Assembly (NCBI RefSeq): GCF_042100115.1
Contig: NC_091275.1
Coordinates: 62,001-126,000, forward strand
Direction of reading: 5' to 3'
Length of the DNA: 64,000 nt
DNA from: Alternaria dauci
Taxonomy: Eukaryota; Ascomycota; Dothideomycetes; Pleosporales; Pleosporaceae
Below are positions 54,901 to 64,000 of the stretch, in pieces. The notes beneath the pieces are model-generated. The model saw nothing but the letters and a program-made list of their open reading frames with translations. It did not search any database and was not told the origin of the DNA. The first letter of the stretch is position 1, and the number at the start of each line of letters is the position of its first letter. The position numbers and the translations under genes were made by a program.

Positions 54901-56466
54901 CCTGCGCTTGATGGTCTCGGCCCTTGGCAGGCTCGTCGCATGCAAATATGGACAGACGACAAAGGTGTGAGGGTCGAGGTGTGGTTGGTCACATTCGTTG
55001 GTTGCGCTGCAATAATCATGGTCGACGAGCTGCATACCGCCCCGGGTACAAAAACTCAAACCTACACCCACATCATCGACCCCATTTTGGACTACAGGCC
55101 CAATGATCATCGTACTGGTATAGTAGGTCAGACGGGCACAGCTCTCACGAACGGGGTCGACCTGGTGTTAGGATTCGCCGACCACGTGATCCAGCGGTTA
55201 GTACAAAAGCAGTCCACCGATCCAGGCGCCAAAGCTTTAGCCAATTTGAAAGGGGTAGATTGTACTGCAGTGTGGAGAAAGCTCCTCAATAGCTACAAGA
55301 AGTATCACGACGGGATGCAGCGTTGTAAAACCGAGAAGGAAAAGAACAAAGTACAGTCCGCGCTCGACAAGCAACTCCAGTCCGGCGAGATCAAGGACAT
55401 GCTGAACAATTTTCGGGACATGGTTCGGTGGTGTTTCATAATGCGCGACACCGACAGTCTGGATCCCTGGCGCAAACCCCTCAACGTTGTCACAGCAAAG
55501 CTTACTGTCAACTTCACGTATCTGCAGCACGATGCGTGTTACTTCGCTAACGTGGAACAAGAAGAGTCTCGCGTGCTAGCCGCGGTCAAACAGCATTACG
55601 AGAAGGAAGTGGAGGCCTGGGAAGACCAAGGGGGAGAGAGCAGCAAGAAGTCCAAGCCCACCATGCCCCCAGGCGCAGTCGCAGACTCCGAGGCCTACCG
55701 CATTGCGCGACATGTCAGCATCTTTCCTAACCTTATGGCCGCAATCAACAATTGGGATGCCGACCAGCTTATCGGAGATCGGATCCTCGACCCTCACCGC
55801 AGTCTCAGTAATAACAACGAAAACCTCCGCACAGCTCTTGTGAACAGCGACACAATTCGACACTCATTCATCTGGGACATTGCATTGGAGGCTTGCAAGG
55901 GCTCAGCCAAGGTCGCATACATTCACAAGACGTTGGAAGAGCTACGCAACAAGAAGACGACCATTCCCCATCCCCGTCCTCGCGCACACCAAGGAGAAAC
56001 CCTAGAGTACAGAGCCAAGTACGTCGTACTCGCGAGCTCGACATTGTCACGTGCTCTGATCTACGCTTACATCTGCCAAACGTTTGGAGAGAAACACGTT
56101 GTTCATGCCTACAACGCCGTGACACGGGACAAGGAAGTACCCAAGTGGAAGAAGGTCTGGGATGAGGGGGGCGGCAAGGTCGACGATGGCGTCTATATTC
56201 TCGTGGGTGCAACGGGCGCGATGTGTCAGTCAATATCGCTTACAGAGGGCAACATCTTGCATGGTCTTGAGCCTCAGAGTAACGCGCATATTGCTGAACA
56301 GGCTGCGAAACGCCAACATCGCATTAATACGAGGTTCGCCGAAGTCTTCGTTGAATGGCTGACAACTACTGCCCCTCAAGGATGCCGAGACACCATTGAC
56401 ATGAGGATAGTCAAGAACCTCCAAGCTAAAGGCTATTTTCAGAGCACGATAAAGGCGCAAGACTGA
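51961..56466 (+). CDS. Gene A copy 3: SNF2-type helicase/ATPase, 1501 aa
   Basis: Same as copies 1 and 2 except for eight rather than six 24-residue repeats, adding 48 residues (144 bp) in frame. All helicase motifs are shifted by 48 but unchanged. The repeat region sits outside the helicase core and evidently tolerates length change. Confidence 0.85.
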   Translation: MDDNTQSPAHPPAGDPSSLSYSGNQTEIFRGFGIDDATRQKEIARTIDKILVDNYPDARNRGAAKLSDTANEDLNKNLHALVWKSVPDFRNEPKAWRTMAISKLITHSLNRLRKRKAEGDHAKAPTPNPLTATSTLQKRELSPESTHNSKDHPPKRSRSRTVPTGFTPTPNNDKPANPPMPTASNLDTQVHICAVKDGEISEVVSMVEFSDICWEGIPNWEKLRDEAEQCYETAQGLGLDGFDFKGRLFIAPRANQHIGIGSQGGFNFAMREIPAGTAVVFVTTVRLNVTDTQVASSKVVPPAEVQDGQQQDATHMQVASSEPAPPAEVQGDQQQDATHMQVASSEPAPPAEVQDGQQQDATHMQVASSEPAPPAEVQGDQQQDATHMQVASSEPAPPAEVQDGQQQDATHMQVASSEPAPPAEVQGDQQQDATHMQVASSEPAPPAEVQDGQQQDATHMQVASSEPAPPAEVQGDQQQDATHMQVASSEAVPPESKELTPKTLKEILDLAANIHPLSWSREESTPSNSAHKQHPVGPFSSYMSRNNSIAFPRTLQPSSFTPVNLLPLARPAKPPSSAPKSFLKFVETFPSNSYHGSGLDDPIHISDDSGSSDSSDSESSNNMDILVDDEEVLEECMLDEGEPEQPPLNEQAKTQANAHFSSTMKVKMDGMSAFAHAQKSNIDLWDLAAQTFGLALDDLKGDQINLGTGVGLNPDFHPLPHQLVGAKDGLDVLAGDRGALVIADDMGMGKTITDVLIWYLNFARSYQRLGISATPDFPYTALKSNGDEIETPNLFGCTYFVASAAGLETLVQAWRMIMGGSAHLAQGSEYKPPKLIVLHGTGEEIVQRYGGAKNSIYSSMTPKEWDEVNRRPNWLKSRLAYGEYNKVWKLNNPTKEWANSVPETSDFRPQKTSVRFLIVSTRESWKTKIFGTLVDTSAPPQYKRLKQQLEKTDKRHTKKRAALRAQLSLCAKTHMDTSRLPALDGLGPWQARRMQIWTDDKGVRVEVWLVTFVGCAAIIMVDELHTAPGTKTQTYTHIIDPILDYRPNDHRTGIVGQTGTALTNGVDLVLGFADHVIQRLVQKQSTDPGAKALANLKGVDCTAVWRKLLNSYKKYHDGMQRCKTEKEKNKVQSALDKQLQSGEIKDMLNNFRDMVRWCFIMRDTDSLDPWRKPLNVVTAKLTVNFTYLQHDACYFANVEQEESRVLAAVKQHYEKEVEAWEDQGGESSKKSKPTMPPGAVADSEAYRIARHVSIFPNLMAAINNWDADQLIGDRILDPHRSLSNNNENLRTALVNSDTIRHSFIWDIALEACKGSAKVAYIHKTLEELRNKKTTIPHPRPRAHQGETLEYRAKYVVLASSTLSRALIYAYICQTFGEKHVVHAYNAVTRDKEVPKWKKVWDEGGGKVDDGVYILVGATGAMCQSISLTEGNILHGLEPQSNAHIAEQAAKRQHRINTRFAEVFVEWLTTTAPQGCRDTIDMRIVKNLQAKGYFQSTIKAQD
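52840..53415 (+). repeat. 72-bp coding repeats in gene A copy 3, eight units
   Basis: One additional DG/GD pair relative to copies 1 and 2, consistent with gain or loss of a 144-bp block by unequal exchange or slippage. Confidence 0.95.
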
Positions 56467-56778
56467 GATACTTTGAAGGAATGACTGCCCGGAAATCGCG
56501 GAGACATACTGTAACTTTCTCAAGTAGTCTGTAGTACAAAATCGATCCCATGACTCAATACCGATATAGGCGCACCAGACTAACATAGAGTAACGCTGTA
56601 CGTATTGCCTACTGCTGCCACTGTAGGAAGCCTAGAAAGTTGCCTCTGTTAGCAATAGCAAGTTACTGCTGTACCTAGGTAACGTTGTGAGTGGAAGCGC
56701 TGCTGTCAGCCTGACTTGCGGGCGCGTGGTCTTCCGAGTCAGGCCGAATGCAACCTACCACACTAAATACTACTCCAT
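56467..56778. other. 3' flank of gene A copy 3
   Basis: Same as in units 1 and 2. Confidence 0.5.
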
Positions 56779-57056
56779 GCTTCGCAACCGCTTCGCAATG
56801 TGCCCTCGCTAGCAACCAACCGTTGCGGCAACTTGCGTCCCAAGCCATATCGCAACCGCTTCGCAACGTGCCCTCGCTAGCAACCAACCGTTGCGGCAAC
56901 TTGCGTCCCAAGCCATATCGCAACCGCTTCGCAACGTGCCCTCGCTAGCAACCAACCGTTGCGGCAACTTGCGTCCCAAGCCATATCGCAACCGCTTCGC
57001 AACGTGCCCTCGCTAGCAACCAACCGTTGCGGCAACTTGCTTCCCAAGCCATATCG
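56779..57056. repeat. 68-bp minisatellite, unit 3, four units
   Basis: Two units (136 bp) fewer than in units 1 and 2; the first and last variant units are kept, so an internal loss or gain occurred. Confidence 0.95.
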
Positions 57057-57105
57057 TGATCTAATGACATAGTTTTGTACGACGGCTTACGCCGAAAAGT
57101 CAGAC

Positions 57106-57526
57106 ATGGATGCGATACAGGCTCTAGCTGCAGCCTATAGGGTATATAAGCTCTCGGCGGTACAGCCACCTACTGCACTGAAATACGAGCTAGACCAGGG
57201 ACAGGACTTCAACAAGAATGCGATTCGGAACACGGTGCTGTGCAACACCAAGGCGTTTGCAGATTCCAATGAAGCGAATCTACCAAAGCGAGAATCGGAG
57301 ACTGAACAGCAGCATCACGACAGGATTGCACGCCGCATTTCAGGAGAATCAAACTAGGGCGATCGACTCGTTCGTGGAAGATCTGAGGAACCAGTGGCCA
57401 AGGCAGAGTCCCAGCGTGCCGTCCAGGACTGAGTATACTGCCTACCTCGACGTTTTCTCTACAGCGACAACCATTAGGAATCAGTTTGTTCATTGGTTCA
57501 ACAACCGTCTGTTCATGCAGCAGACT
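57106..57526 (+). pseudogene. Gene B copy 3: broken gene
   Basis: Same frame switch and same insertion point as the other copies. Confidence 0.5.
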
Positions 57527-57937
57527 TGTCAACAATCAAGCCAGCTTGATCGCTATCAAGCTGGGGCATCAAGCTGGCGTATCAATCAAGCCAAGCTAGA
57601 GTAGAGGTATAAATCAATTAAGCCAAGCTACTATAAGCTAGCTTGATTGTTTGGCTTGATTGGCTTGATAGAATTAATACTCTATAAAGAAGGTTAAAGT
57701 AAGTAAGTAAGGTCACGTGGTGATAAGATCACGTGGTGATAAGATTATATAAGGATACCCCTACACTATCCCCTTTTAAGCTTCTTGAAAGGGGGATTAA
57801 TTTTGTTAAGCTAATCAAGCTAAACAAGCCAAGCTTATTAATTTTAACCATCAAGCCAATCAAGCTAAGCTGAGGTAGAGGTACCCACTAATCAAGCTAA
57901 GCTGGGGCACCCAGCTTGATTGGCTTGATTGTTGACA
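57527..57937. mobile_element. MITE-like element, unit 3
   Basis: Same as the other copies except base 57592, which is C here (CAAGCCAAGC) and T in units 1 and 2. C looks ancestral because CAAGCC matches the terminal repeat. Confidence 0.75.
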
Positions 57938-57940
57938 ACT

Positions 57941-58528
57941 CTGTCATGCAGTACCTTGGACAGTCCAGAGAGTTGCCCAAAAGGTGTTAGTAGGTGTATG
58001 AAGCCATACCGTGGTCTCTGCGTAACTTGCCCTCGCTGGCAACCAACCGTTGCGGCAACTTGCGTCCCAAGCCATATCGCAACCTTGCAGCTGGAACATT
58101 CGGACGCTTTAACTACCTTAGGGCTGGCGCTCCAACCTTCTTCACGCTGCACCTCTAAAGGCAAATACTAGTGTTATATTATTTGGAACTGCGCTCTTAG
58201 ATGTACGAGGCAGAGCGACCCTCCCTATCTAGGACTACCTCTTTGAGATCTTTCGTGTCTTCAACAACTAAACTTTAGTATTCAATATTATATAAGAATA
58301 GCACTCTAAAAAGAGAAATAACATGTATTCTACACTCAAGGACGCGACCTCTTCTGGGATTAGGGACCGTACTCTACCTTGTTAGTCGGTGCGACTATAT
58401 GCCGCACCTTGCCGGCACGCCCTGGCCCCCTGCTTTCCATGCCACGTCTTCTTTTCTCTGCTGTTATTCTTACTACTTTTCTACCCACACACTAATCGCT
58501 GGCTTAGAGCGTCAGCCTTGGTTCTAAA
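57941..58528. promoter_or_regulatory. Upstream region of gene C copy 3 with isolated 68-bp unit
   Basis: Isolated 68-bp unit at 58022-58083 and a pyrimidine tract upstream of the start, as in the other units. Confidence 0.45.
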
Positions 58529-60519
58529 ATGGATCAGTTACAGCTCGATAGTGACCATTGTCAGGATAAACACAGCGGAAGAGGCTTTCCTGCACAGTGG
58601 GACGCTACAGTCGCTAACAACTTAGCATACAGCCCACCTAACCCGTCCTACAGCAGATTTCTTGCGCGTCGTCTCGCAGAACCATGCCGTGTACCAGGCG
58701 ATGTACGATACGCGGGATGGATCGTTCCAGAAGTAGGCGACGACGAAGCGTGCAAGCCGGTTTTCATAGCCCACTCGACACTAGATGCGATATGGCTGCT
58801 GAAAGAGACGCTGGGTGCCAGCACACTTGACGCAGAAAATTGGGGGCGTCTCACAAGCGCTGCTATGGACTTTGCTAGTAGTAAGTCTCTAGAGCCTAGA
58901 AACTTAACTACAGCGCGGCTAATGACGCCAACGGAAGGCATCGCGGAGGACCGCATGGCTATAGACTCAGACAAGGACGATAGCATACCGCCATCAGCAC
59001 AGAGGGCTACAGGCGACCTTGTGCCGTACCGTAAACGTCCAGCCTCCTCATCGCCTATTCGCAGCGAGATCCGTGCCAACAGCTTAAACCGCCTAGCAAT
59101 ACAGGAGGACAGCGCGGACGAATCGACGGCTAGGGCTAGCGAAGTCAACACTATGACAGTACACGCTGGCAAAGACACAGCTAGAGCGGAGGGGGGACAC
59201 GAGCGCGGAACAAGCGACGAGGACAGCGAAAACCAGAGTGCGACGACGCCTCTATCCGTAAAGAGGTCCGCAACAGTTACAAACAAGAATCGTCTTGCAG
59301 AGCTACGGCGTACAAGAAAGCTAGAAAGATCGCGTGTAATAAAGCTCGAGGCGATAGGCTTAAAGGAACCGCCTGAGAAGATGCCTGCGCAGGAACGTAT
59401 GGCGTACGGCAGCATTGCGCCAGACGATGAGCCGACGATCTCTTGGATCTTCAAGCAAAAAGTCGCGGAAGATGCTGATTTCTATACAGCCTCGCCAACA
59501 CCCTACTATACTGCCTGCAGCATGCTAGCAAAAGCGCGTGCTTTTGGAAATGCAACCTCGCAGTACAGCGCTGCGCAGTTCCTGCATAATTGGCGGAAAC
59601 AGGGCACGCCGTTCTTGGTAAAACCAGTAGATCGTTATGTTCTTACCCAGACGCAAATGTCGCAGTCAGTGGATAGTAGCGCAACACTTCATACTGATGC
59701 CGACAATGCATTCTGCTTTGCCTGGGACATGTGCACACGGTACGAGACGATGCTTGCAGCTGTAAACATTGGCACTCGCTGGGCTTTCGCTTTGCTAGGG
59801 AAGGCGTACGCTCGCAAGGTCGACGAAATCCAGGTCGCTGATCGTCTAGCCAGTAACGACAGAACTCGCAACAGGTACGGGAAGGGCCAGGCACGAACAG
59901 AGGCTATCACATATTTGGTCCATCTGGTTTGCCAATCACCATCTAAATCTGACCACGCAGCCTTTCGTTACCGCCTAAAGCGAGCGACACGATGGTTCGA
60001 CATAGTTCAAGCTCTAGGCTGGGGATCGCTGCTGCTCATACCCCACGAAGAGGTCTCAAACCATTGGCTCGAGCGTGTGCTGCGGAAGAACCAGCGCGAT
60101 GTTTTTCTTGAGCTAGTGAAGCGCGAACGGCCGGAAATTTGCACGGCAAGCAGGGCCCTCGAAGCCTGGCTAGGGCCGGATGGAATTACTGGTGCGCCGA
60201 TTGCTGGAAAGGAGAGGCTTAGCATTGAAGCGAATGCGCTAGCTACGGCGGTGGGGTTAACAGAGATTCCAGACAGCGAAGCCGAAGATGACACTGATTC
60301 TGACGCATCGGAAAGTATCCCGGCATCGCCGGCGCCATTGCGACAGATGTCGGTACTTGAATTATTCTGTCCTGTAAGCCCTATAGGTTGAACAATAAAC
60401 CGGGTTACCTGACGACCCTGAACTATGCGCTGCGGAAAAAGAGTGATGGGCTCGAAGAGCACAATGCTGAGCTTCTAGCGACACTCTACGGAAGTAGTGA
60501 GGTAGACGAGAGTTGCTAG
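58529..60519 (+). CDS. Gene C copy 3: unknown protein, about 640 aa
   Basis: Identical to the other copies. Proposed exons are 58529-60373 and 60442-60519. Confidence 0.7.
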
Positions 60520-61159
60520 TCATAGCGGTGCTTATTAGCAGGTGGGGTGTATGCGTCCGTGTTGCGGAAGCTTGCCAATTTAGTGTTAGGCTAGGTCTGT
60601 CGTCTAAGTCACCGGCTGTACCGTGGCTCTCGACGATTACAGCCTGCTAGGAAGCTGCTGTCGTATTGCGATACAGATAAGTCAACAACACCGCAGGCTA
60701 CAAATCTACAAATAACTACAAAGAAGAGCGAAACACATAGCGGCTTCCTCTCTTTTCCTTAAAGGTTGCCGCGCAAGGTGCTATTACCTTTGCCTGCGGA
60801 GAATAGTAACAGGATGCCTCTACACTGTGCTACTTCAGCCACTAATGCAATGTAGACTTCGCAGGCTCTATTCTCTAGTGCCTGCGTCTTTTTACTATTA
60901 CGTTAATTATGTAAATAGTAGAGAAGAGACACAGTTAAGATTAAGAAACGGATTACATGCGACAACGATAGTACGGTTAATATTGGGGTTGGTGTTTTTC
61001 TGAATTTACAGTTAATACGAAATATTTTAAAAAATCATAACACTACGTAACGTGTATTAATCTCTTCAAAAGCTGTATAGGATAGAAGATGTATATAGTA
61101 TATACGTGTTTTATAGGAGAGAAGATGTAAAATTATAGTGGAAGCTATAATAGCTTACT
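60520..61159. other. Convergent interval between genes C and E, unit 3
   Basis: Nothing recognisable; same as units 1 and 2. Confidence 0.5.
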
Positions 61160-64000
61160 CTACACTGGGGACTCCTGTATAATAGTATGACATCGGTCAA
61201 CCCATGCATAATCAGAACTACCAAACACGCATTGAATAAAACCTTTAGCATCGCTCCGTAGTCGCATTAACTCTGTACGTCTCTTCTCAAGAACGGAATC
61301 ATAGTTGATCGCTATGTCGCTGTTCCTTGGGGAGTCTCGACGCCCACTAGTAACCCGAATCCATTGCAGTTGTCGAAGGAAGCGGTTGTTGCAACCTTTG
61401 TGCTCTACCCCAGATAGTACTATGTTAGCAATGCTTCTTACTTGGGAAAAGGGCCTCTCTTAGGGAAGTCTTACCAATCTTCTTCGTCATCTCCCGTACC
61501 GAAAGCACCCAACCATCGTCTTCCTCCGACGGGAAGTAATCTGGTCGAAGAGACCAGAGCATTCTTGTTACCAAGGCGGCCGCAAACATTTCAGAGTTCT
61601 TGGTTGGTCCTTTGGAAAACTCAGTCGCATTCACCGCTACAGTAGGGGTAGCTGAAGAGGATGCAAGGGTTAACACCAACATGAGCATTAGATCGCATTT
61701 TGGCTGACCTAAGCACTCGATGAGGCACTGACGTGCTCTGTGGTAGTGTTCACGAACCTTCTGATTCATGCCGGACTTTGAGAACTGGCCGTCCAACTGC
61801 TGAAAACCTTTTTCAACTAGCGGCGGGATGGCGTTAAAAGGGATTTGGCAACCAAAGTCGATAGTACTCTTTGTTTGCGAGCGCCGCTTTGCTTGGTGTA
61901 CTGCCTCAATCGCTGCCCGCTTGAGGCTGCCCGGTCTCGCCGCTATAGCGGATGGGGCCGGAACGTTACCGACTAGCCGCGTCATTCTCCGGTAGCTCAA
62001 TCGGCCATGGTATGAACCAGGCACACAGTCAATGCGGCACGCCGCTAGAGCTGACATTATGGCGCTGATCCAGTATTCCTCCTTCATCGCCTTGGCCCTG
62101 GCGTGTTGCACGGCAGCGCGTAACACAGTGAACCAGCTCGCGTTCTTTGAAAAGAGGTAGCTACTAGATTGGCCATGGCTGTTAACACACTCCCAGTAGA
62201 GCTCTTGCGCAAAGTCGCGTCGCGTCTGGCTTCTCAAACCCGAAGTCGCTTCTGGATAAAAGACAGGAAAGATCGACTCGTACTCCCTGTACTGTGTTAG
62301 CGGCTGATATTTGAAACGCTAATTGCACGAACCCTGCAGAGAAGGGGTGCTCGCTTTCAGCCCAACGCGTCACCTGCTCTTGCGCCTCCTGTCGTGCCTG
62401 CAGTGTTGTTAGGCTTACGCTTTGAGCATTGCCCCGTCCGCCCTTGTTCAGAGCGCGATAGAATTGGTGTGTTACGAAAGCGATTGTCTGCGGCTTCCAC
62501 ATCTCTTCGAGCACCTCTACTAGGAACTCTTCTGCGCCACGAGGCCCTTTACCTGTGAGCCCACCAAGCTCACGGAACCATACCTCGCTGTGACAATAAG
62601 CGGCAACCTGGGGCCCATAGTGGTGGCGAATGGAAGCAACGTGCATCATAATAGGTCGTCCATTGTCCATGCGCGGCCAACGCACTAGGTTAGCATGGCC
62701 ACTGCCTTGCAGATTGAGCATGTTGGGGTCGATAAACGGCCACCCACCCTGCTCAATGCTTTCTATGGTGCAGAGAGGCCCGAGCACTGAGCCCACTAAA
62801 GACCGGGGGAACCCAGTAAAGCAGTAGCTGCCAAGGCGATCGAATGCGGCCACACCTTCCGCTAGGGCAAAAGGCAGCCCTTTAGAGCCAGCAGCCTTGA
62901 AGCGACGATAAAACTCGTCTGATGCGTGCGCGAACAGACTAGCAAAGGAGGAGAGAACCTTTGGAAAGATGCGTTCTTTGAACGCGAAGAGGACATCAAT
63001 GTAGGTAGGTTGTTCCAGCGAGAAGTACCGGATTAGCTGGAGGATAGGTTGAAGCACTGTCGCAAAATTCCGTTGACCGTCAGCTAACTGCGACACCTGC
63101 ACAGACAGAACTTGCTCCATCCTAAACGCGTACAGTTCTTCCTTTATAGCGGCTTTAATCCGCTGTTGCTCGCGAGCGAACGGTTGGGAAGACGTAGGGT
63201 TATCAGGAGTCTGTTCGCCTCGCAATTTCCGCAGTAAACGCTGCCGCTTCGCCGCTACCCGAGGGTTTAGGTTGCCATCCTGATCTGGCAGCGTCAGGGC
63301 AGCCGTGGCAATGCCCTTGGTAGCAAGTAAGTTGCCGGGGCTATGGCGTATAGTTCGCTTAATGTTGGAGTACGCCTGAAAATAACCACTAGTCAACACG
63401 CTCGCACCGTTGTTCTGATAGCTCATGTTGTCCTCCATTACAGCGAGCACGTTGTCGCGTAGGAATGCTGGGGGCTGCGCGGAGGAGAAGTTGCCGTACG
63501 ATGGATGGAAGGCAAGAGGGTAGAAGGTAAAGTCGCGCGGGTGTTGGTATTGGCGAACAACGTTGTTGCGATTGGCAAGGAGGCAGCGCGCAGGTGCGAG
63601 AATGACACCGACGTCATTAGAGGCGTTAGGGAGGTTGGAAGATGCTATTGAGTGGATGTCGACCGCTAGCGCGTAGGAGACCGTCTCAATGCTCTCCAGT
63701 CTATACTTGTCCTCTAGTGCGCGTAGAAGATCCTGTGTGTAGTTATCAAACGGCTGTTGATGGTCGTGCGGCGGGGGAATTGGATCGCCTGTTTGTGTAC
63801 CGCTCTGTGGGGGCGTAGCCCCCTCTGCGCCGCCTTCGGACCTAGCCGCCGCGTCTTCAGAGTTAGATAAATCATTCTGAGAGTTTGGTAAATCATTCCC
63901 AGAGTTTGACAAATCATTCCTAGAATCAGACGTCTCGCTATCAGAGTCAGACGTCTCGTCATCAGAGTCAGACGTCTCGTCATCAGAGTCAGACGTCTCG
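61160..64000 (-). CDS. Gene E copy 3: unknown protein, 5' part outside the window
   Basis: Exons 4 (61419-61160), 3 (62318-61475) and most of 2 (from 62374 to the window edge) are present. The window ends within the DDETSDS repeats, so at least three units can be counted. It shares the T at 63921 with copy 2 (the Gly-to-Arg change), which groups copies 2 and 3 together at this site. Confidence 0.7.

Larger units (their letters stand above)
51879..64000. repeat. Tandem unit 3, cut by the window end
   Basis: The third copy continues in the same orientation to the last base, ending inside exon 2 of gene E. The array therefore extends past the window on the right and, since position 1 is already mid-unit, probably on the left. 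Confidence 0.96.

Noticed and set aside
1..64000. Ribosomal DNA array
   Set aside because: The unit size and layout invite this, but I see no conserved rRNA sequence and five long protein genes fill the unit.
1..64000. Starship-type giant transposon
   Set aside because: No DUF3435-like tyrosine recombinase gene is visible in any unit, and the copies are strict head-to-tail without flanking target sites.

Overview
The window is a head-to-tail array of one 25-26.5 kb unit. Unit 1 spans 1-26503 and unit 2 spans 26504-51878. Unit 3 begins at 51879 and is cut by the window end at 64000. Outside simple repeats the units are almost identical: I found only three base differences in the non-AT-rich parts I compared. 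The host looks like a filamentous ascomycete (Pezizomycotina). The genes carry 46-68 nt introns with GTRNGY donors and CTAAC-like branch sites, promoters have pyrimidine-rich tracts, and one AT-rich spacer is stripped of CA/TG dinucleotides, the footprint of repeat-induced point mutation (RIP).

Each complete unit, read left to right, holds: gene A (+), an SNF2-type helicase; a 68-bp minisatellite; a broken gene B interrupted by a ~411-bp inverted-repeat element; gene C (+), an unknown nuclear-looking protein with a small 3' exon; gene E (-), a four-exon gene for a ~1239-residue unknown protein; gene P (-), a three-exon gene for a ParB-like protein; a GC-rich palindromic 34-bp minisatellite; a RIP-mutated AT-rich core (in unit 1 with an 18-bp TTAGGG-containing array); a 22-bp minisatellite; and gene D (-), a zinc-knuckle UPF1-like helicase. 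D and the next unit's A share a ~1.1 kb divergent promoter with four copies of a GGGTGATCCCCATATC-type motif. Several of these genes only become visible after joining exons across short introns; the joins are inferred from frame continuity and splice signals.

The units differ almost only in repeat numbers: 24-aa repeats in A (6/6/8), 68-bp array (6/6/4), acidic 7-aa repeats in E (3/4/at least 3), a shorter 34-bp array in unit 2, and loss of the TTAGGG-type array from unit 2.

Two helicases, a ParB-like protein, two unknown large proteins, three satellites sharing a GCAA-C-TTGC motif, and an rDNA-like tandem layout together suggest a self-maintaining amplified element or replicon-like array rather than ordinary chromosomal genes. 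That function is inference. No captain recombinase, reverse transcriptase, rRNA or tRNA gene was recognised.
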